From positions 1 to 64,000 of the forward strand of contig JAXJZF010000006.1 of NCBI GenBank assembly GCA_036306585.1: 64,000 nucleotides of DNA. Direction: 5' to 3'. Under the pieces are notes generated by a model. It did not search any database and was not told the origin of the DNA. It saw only the letters and a program-made list of their open reading frames with translations. This document shows positions 54,506 through 62,556 of this stretch, piece after piece (position 1 is the stretch's first letter; every line of letters starts with the position of its first letter). This DNA is from Aphodovivens sp036306585. GTDB taxonomy: Bacteria; Actinomycetota; Coriobacteriia; Coriobacteriales; Eggerthellaceae. The translations under genes and the position numbers were made by a program.

Positions 54506-55375
54506 ATGGCTGGAATCGATATCAAGCCCGATGCTCAGGGCAAGGTGCGCGATCTGTACGATCTGGGCGATAGGCTGCTGCTGGTCGCCACCGACCGCAT
54601 TTCCGCGTTCGACTACATCTTGGAAGATGAGATCCCCTACAAGGGCGAGGTGCTCACGCGTCTTTCGTGTTTCTGGCTGGACCTGCTGTCCGACGTGGTG
54701 GACAACCACCTGATCTCGGCCGACGTCGCCGACCTGCCCGAGCAGTTCAAGCCCTATGCGGATTACCTGCGCGGCCGCTTCATGCTGGTGAAGAAGGCCA
54801 AGATGTTCCCCATCGAGTGCATCGTGCGCGGCTACCTTGCCGGTAGCGGCCTGAAGGAATACCGCAAGCAGGGCACGGTGTGCGGCATCCAGCTGCCCGA
54901 GGGGTTGGACAACTCCTCCAAGCTCCCCGAGCCCATCTTCACCCCGTCCACCAAGGCCGAAATCGGCGACCACGACGAGAACATCAGCTTCGCACGCTGC
55001 GCCGAGATCATCGGCGAGGACGACGCCACCGCCCTGCGCGACCTTTCGTTGAAGGTGTACACCACTGCGCGCGACCATGCCGCCGAGCGCGGCGTGATCA
55101 TCGCCGACACCAAGTTCGAGTTCGGCGTGATCGACGGCAAGATCATCCTGGCCGACGAGGTGCTCACTCCCGACAGCTCGCGCTTCTGGCCGGGCGACAG
55201 GTACGAGCCGGGCAAGGACCAGCCCAGCTTCGACAAGCAGTTCGTGCGCGACTGGCTCAACGCCAACTGGGACCGCACCGGCAACCCGCCGCACCTGCCC
55301 CAGGACATCATCGAGAAGACCAGCCAGAAGTACATCCAGGCCTACGAGCTCATCACCGGCAAGTCGTTCCGCTAG
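54506..55375 (+). CDS. purC: SAICAR synthetase (PurC)
   Basis: Purine synthesis step 7: joins CAIR and aspartate with ATP. 289 residues from ATG 54506 (AAGGGAG upstream). KVRDLYDLGDRLLLVATDRI (cut) is the ATP-binding N-lobe, FPIECIVRGYLAGSGLKEY the SAICAR signature, and ADTKFEFG the C-terminal metal/substrate segment. Purine genes here are split: purC, a small membrane protein, then purL. Length fits the longer yeast-type branch rather than the ~240-residue E. coli form. Confidence 0.96.
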   Translation: MAGIDIKPDAQGKVRDLYDLGDRLLLVATDRISAFDYILEDEIPYKGEVLTRLSCFWLDLLSDVVDNHLISADVADLPEQFKPYADYLRGRFMLVKKAKMFPIECIVRGYLAGSGLKEYRKQGTVCGIQLPEGLDNSSKLPEPIFTPSTKAEIGDHDENISFARCAEIIGEDDATALRDLSLKVYTTARDHAAERGVIIADTKFEFGVIDGKIILADEVLTPDSSRFWPGDRYEPGKDQPSFDKQFVRDWLNANWDRTGNPPHLPQDIIEKTSQKYIQAYELITGKSFR

Positions 55376-55416
55376 GAATCGATGCCAGGTGCGCTTGAGA
55401 AGCTAGAAAGACCATC

Positions 55417-56064
55417 ATGTCTCAACGAAACCCCATGAACGATCGCTACACTAGCGAAGAGAAACACGGCAAAACCCGTAAGAGCGCCGCTTCCGCCAAA
55501 CCGAAGAGCGCGGCAGCAGCGTCGGTGTACATTAAGCCCAAGACCAAGACCAAGCAGGAGAAGAAGGCCGCACGCCGCGCTGAGCGCCAGCATCAGGTGG
55601 AGCTCGACCGCAAGTACGCCAACCCTCCTACCGAGGAGTACAAGCGCCTACGTCGCATCTGGTGGGTGCTGCTCATCGGCGCCATCATCTGCCTGGCGCT
55701 GTCGTTCTTCATGCGCGACATGCTCGGCGAGTTCGGATTCATGATCATCCTGGTGTTGTCGTACGTGTTCATTATCGCCGCGCTGTGGCTGGAGTTCTCC
55801 AAGATGAAGAAGGTCCGCCGCGCCTACCAGGAGCAGATGGAGGGCAAGAAGTCCAAGGCCCGCCGCGCCGAGGAACGCCGTGAGAAGGCCGAGGCGAAGG
55901 CCGCCAAGGCCGAGGCCGAGAAGAAGTATGAGGAAGCCAAAGCCGCCGAAGCCGAGAAGAAGGGCAAGGGCGTGCTGGGCGGCCTGTTTGGCAAGAAGAA
56001 GCAGACCGGGGCGGAAGCTCCCGCCGAGGATGCTACTGCCGGCAAGGACGCGGCCAAGAGATAG
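55417..56064 (+). CDS. Two-TM protein with highly charged cytoplasmic tails
   Basis: 215 residues, function unknown. The first 85 residues are very basic (Lys/Arg/Ala), a tail that could bind nucleic acid or lipid. Two hydrophobic helices (about 86-104 and 109-126) with a short loop follow. The last 85 residues are a charged helix with KAEAKAAKAEAEKK-type repeats, predicted coiled coil, then GKGVLGGLFGKKKQ. It sits between purC and purL but shows no enzymatic motif. Conserved actinobacterial DUF3043-like proteins have a comparable layout, but I cannot confirm membership. Confidence 0.8.
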   Translation: MSQRNPMNDRYTSEEKHGKTRKSAASAKPKSAAAASVYIKPKTKTKQEKKAARRAERQHQVELDRKYANPPTEEYKRLRRIWWVLLIGAIICLALSFFMRDMLGEFGFMIILVLSYVFIIAALWLEFSKMKKVRRAYQEQMEGKKSKARRAEERREKAEAKAAKAEAEKKYEEAKAAEAEKKGKGVLGGLFGKKKQTGAEAPAEDATAGKDAAKR

Positions 56065-56250
56065 CGCCGCTCGCGCGGGGGCTTGGCCCTGGCGTGCGAA
56101 GGGCGCTTCATACCGCATCGACGTTTCGGCGACCAGCGATTCGCGCGGTCGCCGAAACTGCTTTCGGGGGCGGTGCGGTGCCTTCCGCAGGCGATTTTGG
56201 GGATGCCGCGCTAAATGGGAACCCGGCGGGCGTGCGGGGCGCGGGTGTCG

Positions 56251-56256
56251 TATCAT
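56251..56256 (+). promoter_or_regulatory. -10 box TATCAT of purL
   Basis: GTATCAT, 37 nt before ATG 56294; the predicted start (about 56263) falls inside the hairpin next to it. Confidence 0.4.
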
Positions 56257-56258
56257 TG

Positions 56259-56284
56259 TTCCAACTGGAAAAATGCAGTTGGAA
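56259..56284 (+). repeat. Leader palindrome TTCCAACTG-N8-CAGTTGGAA before purL
   Basis: Perfect 9-bp inverted repeat with loop GAAAAATG. The 3' arm contains the GGAA of the SD GGAAGG, so as RNA it can hide the SD; as DNA it overlaps the start site and could be a repressor operator. Confidence 0.6.
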
Positions 56285-56293
56285 GGATGGCGA

Positions 56294-59200
56294 ATGGTTT
56301 CTCGCGTCTATGTGGAAAAGAAGCCGGGCTTCGACGTCGAGGCGAAAGGGCTGGCTGCCGAGCTGCGCGGCATTTTGGGAATCGACGCGCTCGAGGGCGT
56401 GCGTCTGCTGAACCGCTACGATGTGGAGGGCATCTCCGCCGAGTTGTTCGAGCAGTGCGTGCCCACCGTGTTCAGTGAGCCCCAGTCCGATGACGTCTTC
56501 TTCGAGCTGCCGCCGGCCGAGGGATGCGCGGTGTTCGCGGTGGAGTACCTGCCCGGGCAGTTCGACCAGCGCGCCGACAGCGCGAGCGAGTGCATCCAGC
56601 TCATCAGCCAGGGTGAGCGCCCCGAGGTCCGTTCCGCCAAGGTGTATTTCCTGAAAGGCGACCTGACGCAGGACGACATCGCCGCCATCAAACATTACGT
56701 GATCAACCCGGTGGAGGCGCGCGAGGCGTCCATGGGCACGCGCGACACGCTGGTGCTGGATGTGGCGGAGCCGCAGCCGGTGGAGACGCTCGAGGGCTTC
56801 CGCGAGCTGGACGAGGCGGGCCTGGCGGCGTTCATCGAGGAGCGCGGGCTGGCCATGGACCTGGCGGACATCGTGTTCTTCCAGAGCTACTTCCGTGACG
56901 AGGAGCATCGCGACCCCACCATCACCGAGGTGAAGGTGGTGGACACCTACTGGTCCGACCATTGTCGCCACACCACGTTCGGCACGGTGTTGGAAGACAT
57001 CAGCATCGACGACGCCGTGGTCCAGCAGGCGTTCGACCGCTATCTGCAGATGCGCCACGAGCTGGGGCGCGACAAGAAGCCGGTGTGCCTGATGGACATG
57101 GGCACCATCGGTGCGAAGTACCTGAAGGCGAAGGGCATCCTCACGGGGCTGGACGAGTCCGAGGAGATCAACGCCTGCACCGTCAAGGTGAAGGTGGACG
57201 TGAACGGCGCCGATGAGGACTGGCTGTTCCTGTTCAAGAACGAGACGCACAACCATCCCACCGAGATTGAGCCGTTCGGCGGCGCCGCCACTTGCGTGGG
57301 CGGCGCCATTCGCGACCCGCTTTCCGGCCGCAGCTACGTGTACCAGGCCATGCGCGTCACCGGCGCGGGCGATCCGACGGTTCCGGTGGAGCAGACGCTT
57401 GAGGGCAAGCTGCCGCAGCGCAAGATCGTCACCGAGGCCGCGGCGGGCTATTCCAGCTACGGCAATCAGATCGGCCTGGCCACCGGCGCGGTGAACGAGC
57501 TGTACCATCCCGGCTACGTGGCAAAGCGTATGGAGGTGGGCGCCGTGGTGGGCGCCGCGCCCGCGAAGAACGTGCGCCGCGAGTGCCCGGCACCGGGCGA
57601 TGCGGTGGTGTTGCTGGGCGGCCGCACGGGCCGCGACGGCATCGGCGGTGCCACGGGCTCATCGAAGGCGCAGAGCACGGCGAGCGTCGAGGAATGCGGC
57701 GCCGAAGTTCAGAAGGGCAACGCGCCGGTCGAGCGCAAGCTGCAGCGCCTGTTCCGCCGCACCGACGCCTGCCGCCTCATCAAGCGCTGCAACGACTTCG
57801 GCGCGGGCGGCGTGAGCGTGGCCATCGGCGAGCTGTGCGACGGCATCCAGGTGAACTTGGACGTGGTCCCCAAGAAGTACGAGGGCCTCGACGGCACCGA
57901 GCTGGCCATCGCCGAAAGCCAGGAGCGCATGGCCGTGGCGCTGGCAGCATCCGACGTCGACGAGTTCCTGGGCTATGCGCGCGAAGAGAACCTCGAGGCA
58001 ACCGTGGTGGCGACGGTCACCGAGGAGCCGCGCATGCGCATGACCTGGCGCGGCGACACCATCGTCGACCTGTCGCGCGCGTTCCTGGCCAGCAACGGCG
58101 CGCCGAAGCACCAGAAGGCGCACGTCGAGCTGCAGGGCGTCGCCCCGATTGATCCCGACAGCGAGCTGGGCGCGGCGGTCGCGCAGGAGCTGGGCAGCCT
58201 GGACGATGTGTACGAGAGCACGGTGCCGCTTATCCCCGGCGCCGAGGAAGAGACGTTCGCCGACGCCATGCGCACCCTGGTGAGCGATCTGAACGTGTGC
58301 TCCAACAAAGGGCTTTCCGAGCGCTTCGACTCCACCATCGGCGCGGCAACGGTGCTCATGCCCTTCGGCGGTAAGACGCAGCTCACGCCCGCCCAGGCGA
58401 TGGTGGCGAAGTTCCCCGTGTTCGGCGAGACAACCACCGTCTCGGGCATGGCGTGGGGCTTCAACCCCTACATCATGGAGGCCGACCAGTTCCGTGGCGC
58501 CTATCTGTCGGTGGTGGAGAGCATCTCGAAGCTCGTCGCCACGGGCTTCGCGCGCAAGGCGATGTACCTCAGCTTCCAGGAGTATTTCGAGAAGCTGCGC
58601 GATGAGGCCGAGCGCTGGGGCAAGCCGGTCGCAGCGGTTCTGGGCGCGCTGATGGCCCAGGTGGATCTGGGCGTGGGCGCCATCGGCGGCAAGGATTCCA
58701 TGTCCGGCTCGTTCGAAGACTTGGACGTGCCGCCTACGCTCATCTCGTTCGCGGTGGGCACGGGCCCGGTGGGCAACGTGATCTCCCCCGAGTTCAAGGA
58801 AGCGGGGCATCGCGTGGCGCTTATCGAGCCGGCGTATTCGGCGGATGGGCTGCTGCCCGAGCGCCAGTCGCTGTGCACGGTATTGGATGCGGTCGAGGAG
58901 CTCATCCGCTCCGGTGCGGCGCTTTCGGCGTCCACGGCGGGCTTCGGAGGCATCGCCGAGGTGCTCTTCAAGGCGTGCCTGGGCAACCGCATCGGCTTCT
59001 CCGTTTCCGACGCCTTCTACGATGAGTGCGACGACGATTGCCACGACTTGTTCGACCACGCCTACGGCAGCTTCATCGTGGAGCTCGCCGACGGCTGCGA
59101 GCTGCCCGCCATCGACGGCGCGACCGTCATCGAGCTGGGCGAAACAGCGGAGGCCTACGAGCTTACCGCCTACGACGAGACGCTGGATCTGGCGCAGCTG

Positions 59201-60136
59201 CAGGAGGCGTGGGAGCATGGCATCGAAGGCGTGTTCCCGTACCGCACTCCCGCCGACGAGCGCGCTGCCGCTCCGCAGGTGCAAGCCGTTTCGTACGCGG
59301 CGGAGGCACCGCACGTGTTCAGCGGCGCGGCCATCGCCAAGCCGCGCGTGATCATCCCGGTGTTCCCAGGTAACAATTGCGAGTACGACACCGCGGCGGC
59401 GTTCGAGCGCGCGGGCGCGGTAGCAGACGTGTTCGTCATTAACAACCTGTCGCCCGAGGCGGTTGCGGAAAGCACGCACGAGCTGGCAAAACGCATCGGC
59501 AACAGCCAGATCGTGATGATCCCCGGCGGCTTCTCCGGCGGCGACGAGCCCGACGGCTCGGCGAAGTTCATCACCGCGTTCTTCCGCGCCCCCGAGGTCA
59601 CCGAGGCAGTGCGCGAACTGCTGCAGGAACGCGACGGCCTGATGCTGGGCATCTGCAACGGCTTCCAGGCGTTGGTGAAGCTGGGACTGGTGCCTTTCGG
59701 CGACATCCGCCCGATGGATGCCGACTGCGCCACGCTCACGTTCAACACTATCGGCCGCCATCAGAGCCGTCTGGTGCGTACGCGTGTGGCGTCGAATCTG
59801 TCGCCGTGGCTTTCGCAGTGCCAGGTGGGCGATGTGCATACGGTGGCCATCAGCCATGGCGAGGGGCGCTTCGTGGCGCCGCAGCAGCTGCTGGAAAGCC
59901 TGGTGGCCAACGGTCAGGTGGCGACGCAGTATGTGGATGATGCGGGCGTGCCGTCCATGGATCTGGACGCGAACCCCAACGGCTCGCTGCTTGCCATCGA
60001 GGGCATCACCAGTCCCGACGGGCGCGTGTTCGGCAAGATGGGCCACTCCGAGCGTTCCGGCGCCGGTCTCTACAAGAACGTGCCCGGCAACCTCTACCAA
60101 CCCATCTTCGAAGGGGGCGTAAAGTATTTCGGATAG
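56294..60136 (+). CDS. purL: Phosphoribosylformylglycinamidine synthase, long single-chain PurL
   Basis: Purine synthesis step 4: FGAR + Gln + ATP to FGAM. 1280 residues in one chain, as in proteobacteria and some clostridia, without separate PurQ/PurS. Start ATG 56294 with GGAAGG. Order: PurS-like N-domain, linker, the two PurM-like halves with ETHNHPTEIEPFGGAATCVG (about 317, cut) and GGKDSMSGSFED, then a C-terminal class I glutaminase with LGICNGFQALVKLG (nucleophile Cys near 1120). The last catalytic residues are in HGEGRF. Zn-ribbon gene follows 9 nt later. Confidence 0.97.
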   Translation: MVSRVYVEKKPGFDVEAKGLAAELRGILGIDALEGVRLLNRYDVEGISAELFEQCVPTVFSEPQSDDVFFELPPAEGCAVFAVEYLPGQFDQRADSASECIQLISQGERPEVRSAKVYFLKGDLTQDDIAAIKHYVINPVEAREASMGTRDTLVLDVAEPQPVETLEGFRELDEAGLAAFIEERGLAMDLADIVFFQSYFRDEEHRDPTITEVKVVDTYWSDHCRHTTFGTVLEDISIDDAVVQQAFDRYLQMRHELGRDKKPVCLMDMGTIGAKYLKAKGILTGLDESEEINACTVKVKVDVNGADEDWLFLFKNETHNHPTEIEPFGGAATCVGGAIRDPLSGRSYVYQAMRVTGAGDPTVPVEQTLEGKLPQRKIVTEAAAGYSSYGNQIGLATGAVNELYHPGYVAKRMEVGAVVGAAPAKNVRRECPAPGDAVVLLGGRTGRDGIGGATGSSKAQSTASVEECGAEVQKGNAPVERKLQRLFRRTDACRLIKRCNDFGAGGVSVAIGELCDGIQVNLDVVPKKYEGLDGTELAIAESQERMAVALAASDVDEFLGYAREENLEATVVATVTEEPRMRMTWRGDTIVDLSRAFLASNGAPKHQKAHVELQGVAPIDPDSELGAAVAQELGSLDDVYESTVPLIPGAEEETFADAMRTLVSDLNVCSNKGLSERFDSTIGAATVLMPFGGKTQLTPAQAMVAKFPVFGETTTVSGMAWGFNPYIMEADQFRGAYLSVVESISKLVATGFARKAMYLSFQEYFEKLRDEAERWGKPVAAVLGALMAQVDLGVGAIGGKDSMSGSFEDLDVPPTLISFAVGTGPVGNVISPEFKEAGHRVALIEPAYSADGLLPERQSLCTVLDAVEELIRSGAALSASTAGFGGIAEVLFKACLGNRIGFSVSDAFYDECDDDCHDLFDHAYGSFIVELADGCELPAIDGATVIELGETAEAYELTAYDETLDLAQLQEAWEHGIEGVFPYRTPADERAAAPQVQAVSYAAEAPHVFSGAAIAKPRVIIPVFPGNNCEYDTAAAFERAGAVADVFVINNLSPEAVAESTHELAKRIGNSQIVMIPGGFSGGDEPDGSAKFITAFFRAPEVTEAVRELLQERDGLMLGICNGFQALVKLGLVPFGDIRPMDADCATLTFNTIGRHQSRLVRTRVASNLSPWLSQCQVGDVHTVAISHGEGRFVAPQQLLESLVANGQVATQYVDDAGVPSMDLDANPNGSLLAIEGITSPDGRVFGKMGHSERSGAGLYKNVPGNLYQPIFEGGVKYFG

Positions 60137-60145
60137 GAGGGGCAT

Positions 60146-60370
60146 ATGGGGATCGTGGACGGTTTTCGTCGCGGACTTGAAGGCGACTACGAGTATGAAA
60201 TTGCTGGAGAGTCGGTCCGTTGCTCGCACTGCGGGGGCTCTCGCTTTGACGAGCGGGAGGGAAAAATCAACACGACGGGGATGACGTTTCTTAATTTGGA
60301 CTGGGCGAACCAAAGCGCAAAAGTACTTGTTTGCCAAAATTGCGGCCATTTGGAATGGTTTTTGGAATAG
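60146..60370 (+). CDS. Zn-ribbon nucleic-acid-binding-like protein (YpzJ/COG3478-like)
   Basis: 74 residues. CSHCGG (about 26) and CQNCGH (about 63) form a zinc ribbon with about 35 residues between; INTTG and FLNLDWANQSAKVLVC match the pattern of the predicted Zn-ribbon family with RTTG and a F-D-I-Q-N segment. Composition differs sharply from purL: many A/T-ending codons (aaa, ttt, ttg), suggesting recent transfer. SD AGGAGGGG is strong. It ends 10 nt before a terminator. The exact role is unknown. Confidence 0.8.
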   Translation: MGIVDGFRRGLEGDYEYEIAGESVRCSHCGGSRFDEREGKINTTGMTFLNLDWANQSAKVLVCQNCGHLEWFLE

Positions 60371-60380
60371 GGTGGAAAAC

Positions 60381-60411
60381 GAAGGGCCCGGAGATGACCT
60401 CCGGGCCCTTC
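60381..60411. terminator. Bidirectional terminator between Zn-ribbon and MoaE-like genes
   Basis: Perfect 13-bp arms GAAGGGCCCGGAG/CTCCGGGCCCTTC, loop ATGAC. A- and T-containing flanks on both sides. Confidence 0.82.
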
Positions 60412-60433
60412 ATGTTAAAGGAGCTGGGTTCGC

Positions 60434-60829
60434 CTATGCGAAGATCTCCTTCTCCACCACCAGCTCGTTCTTGATTTTGCCGACTAGCTTCTGCAGCGCA
60501 TCGATGCAGTTGGGGCGGATATCGGCGCCGATCAGCACGTACATCAGCGAGTCGCCCACGTTGCAGGCGCCTTCGTTCAGCCAGGTGCGCACATAGTACA
60601 CGCCCGGCCAAGTGAGCGCTTCGGCTTCGGCGGCCTTCAGGCCCTCAGCGTCATAGGAGAACTCCACCTGCTTCACTTCGCCCAAGCCCTGGATGCCTTC
60701 GCGCACCTGCTTCTTCGGAGTGATGCGCACCACGCCGTTATGCGTGAGGAACATGCCGCACTGAGCAGCCTTCGGATCCTGCTTTGCTTCCTTGAGCCAC
60801 TGGTCGATGGACGGTTCCTGTTTTGCCAT
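60434..60829 (-). CDS. MoaE-like protein (molybdopterin synthase large-subunit family), divergent
   Basis: 131 residues; SD GAAAGGAG before ATG 60829. C-terminal half matches MoaE: VKQVEFSYDAEGLKAAEAEA, then NVGDSLMYVLIGADIRPNCI (where MoaE has HR), then KIKNELVVEKE with both Lys at the positions of the catalytic pair. The N-terminal HNGVVR fits the F-x-G-x-V-R motif. MoaE inserts sulfur from MoaD into precursor Z. The His of HR is Ile and no moaD/moaC neighbour is present, so a changed or accessory role is possible. Monocistronic; own -10 at 60991. Confidence 0.72.
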   Translation of the reverse strand: MAKQEPSIDQWLKEAKQDPKAAQCGMFLTHNGVVRITPKKQVREGIQGLGEVKQVEFSYDAEGLKAAEAEALTWPGVYYVRTWLNEGACNVGDSLMYVLIGADIRPNCIDALQKLVGKIKNELVVEKEIFA

Positions 60830-61302
60830 GATTTGCTCCTTTCACCTGTATGGCAACAATGCTGCCAGGAGAAACGTTCGCGCGCAGACCGTTTGCCGGG
60901 ACTGGCGGCGCGTGCGGCCGTCCCGCGGAGAGGCGTTTGAACCTGCGGGGCGTGCATGGCACGAGCAGGTATTATCCCCGAGCGGAAGACATTATACCCA
61001 AAAACGGATGATTCCGTGAAGAGATAATCCGATGGGCTGTGATTTATTACAAACAGCTTAACAACAGGCTGGGGAAGCGCGCTCGCCGTCCGTGGCGGTG
61101 CTGACGGTGCAGGCGGGTCCGGGATTGGGCGTGAGCATGGGCACGGAATCCGGTACGGTGCCGTCTCGGACTCGGGGACGGGTTTTGGTGCGGGGCCGAA
61201 TGCAACATCTGCCTCGGCCACGGACTCGACGGGGTTTGGCGCGGCGTGGTAGTGTTTTCGTGGCGGCTTAGCATTCCCGAAGATGTGGGGAAGGGGGCGG
61301 GC
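60830..61302. other. 473-bp divergent gap with minus-strand promoter
   Basis: Holds the MoaE-like promoter (perfect minus-strand TATAAT, 60991-60996) and an AT-rich stretch 60970-61070 with GATAATCC-like repeats (minus strand near 60972-60979, plus strand 61022-61031). The rest to 61302 is GC-rich and shows no gene I can support. Confidence 0.4.
60991..60996 (-). promoter_or_regulatory. Consensus -10 TATAAT for the MoaE-like gene
   Basis: Minus-strand GGTATAATG; start near 60983, leader about 155 nt, long enough to carry regulation. Confidence 0.5.
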
Positions 61303-62496
61303 GTGGCAACGATCCTCGATTACGTGCGCGATGAGCGCGCGACATTTGGCGAAACTCCTCTGCGCGAAGCGGATTCGCTGGTGTTTTCCCAGTTGGCGAT
61401 GGTACGCATGGGAAACGTCGCCCCACTGCATCGGCTTGAGGAAGGTGGGCGGCATCGCCTCCGTCGCATGCTAGAGCGTTTCGGCGCGGGTCGGCGCCTC
61501 CTGCGGCGGCACGCCGCCAAGCGGACGCCGGAAGGCTGCAGCTTCGCCGACCTGCTCGGGGCAGGCCTTTCCGACGACAAGTTCACTGGGCTTGCTTCCG
61601 TAAACGTGCGGGAGCTGCTTGCTGCAGCGGCGGAAAGCCCGCGTTTCGGCGGTGTCGTCATCCATGATTACGTGAGCGTGTTCAGCGAGCAGCGGCGCAC
61701 CCAATTCGCCGCCGTGGCGTTCACCTGCCCGGAGTGCTTCACCTACCTGGCGTTTCGGGGAACCGACGACTCGTGGACGGGATGGCGCGAGGATTTCGAC
61801 ATGGCGTACGCCGCGCCCGTGCCCGCCCAGGAGATGGCGGCGCGCTACGTGGCCGAAATGGCGCGACGTACCGGGCGGTCCCTGATCCTCGGTGGACACT
61901 CGAAGGGCGGCAACCTCGCCATGTATGCTGCGGCGAAGCTTCCGGAACGCGAAGCGCGCCAGTTGCTTGCGGTGTTCGACCATGACGGCCCGGGGTTCGC
62001 CGAGGGCGTGCTGTCCGTCGACGAGCGGGCGCGCGTGGACGCGCTGGTGCGCAAAACCGTCCCCCGGGAATCGCTAGTGGGCGTGCTCATGGCATCGCCG
62101 GCGGGTTTTCGCGTGGTGGAAAGCGCCGGGCGCGGTATCGAGCAACACAGCGTGTTCCGCTGGCAGCTGGAAGGTGGCGCGCTGGTGGAAGCCGAGGACC
62201 TTGCCGCCTCGGCGCGGTTCGTCGCGGATGTGCTCAACGAATGGATCGGGGGTCTAGGGCGGCAGGAGCGCCGCATCGCTGTCGATGCCCTGTTCGAAGC
62301 GCTGCGCGCGTCGGGTGCAACCGACATGTTCGAGGTGCTGTCGGGCGGGCCGAAAACGATCGGCTTGCTGGTGGGGGCAGCCCGTCGCACACCTCCTCGG
62401 GCCCGCGGCGTCATCGTTGACCAGATGAAGCGACTGTCGGGAATAGCGGCGCGCAGGGCCAGAGCTGTGGGAATTGCATATTTTACCAGCGGGTAA
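61303..62496 (+). CDS. DUF2974 lipase-like alpha/beta hydrolase
   Basis: 397 residues from GTG 61303 (GGGGAAGGGGG upstream); a GTG at 61285 is possible. N-terminal TILDYVRDERATFGETPL is the DUF2974 (Mbeg1-like) start. LAFRGTDDSWTGWREDF (about 147) is the lipase class 3 oxyanion region, and GGHSKGGNLAMYAA (197-210) holds the nucleophile Ser200 in GHSKG; Asp in FDHDGPGF and a late His (EQHSVFRW) complete a plausible triad. No signal peptide, so cytoplasmic. Substrate unknown. Confidence 0.88.
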   Translation: MATILDYVRDERATFGETPLREADSLVFSQLAMVRMGNVAPLHRLEEGGRHRLRRMLERFGAGRRLLRRHAAKRTPEGCSFADLLGAGLSDDKFTGLASVNVRELLAAAAESPRFGGVVIHDYVSVFSEQRRTQFAAVAFTCPECFTYLAFRGTDDSWTGWREDFDMAYAAPVPAQEMAARYVAEMARRTGRSLILGGHSKGGNLAMYAAAKLPEREARQLLAVFDHDGPGFAEGVLSVDERARVDALVRKTVPRESLVGVLMASPAGFRVVESAGRGIEQHSVFRWQLEGGALVEAEDLAASARFVADVLNEWIGGLGRQERRIAVDALFEALRASGATDMFEVLSGGPKTIGLLVGAARRTPPRARGVIVDQMKRLSGIAARRARAVGIAYFTSG

Positions 62497-62518
62497 CTGC
62501 GACGGCGCGCAGCGATGG

Positions 62519-62524
62519 TAGACT
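62519..62524 (+). promoter_or_regulatory. Extended -10 promoter of lysA
   Basis: ATGGTAGACT fits TGn-TAGACT; start near 62531, 26 nt before ATG 62557. Confidence 0.45.
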
Positions 62525-62556
62525 GTTCGGGCATTATACGAACGAAAGGAATTCTC

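Noticed and set aside
57659..60349. Very long open frame antisense to purL
   Set aside because: It mirrors the GC-rich third-position pattern of purL; no SD and no recognisable domain. The same applies to the antisense frames over fhs (33808-35631), ftsH (22573-24288) and folPK.
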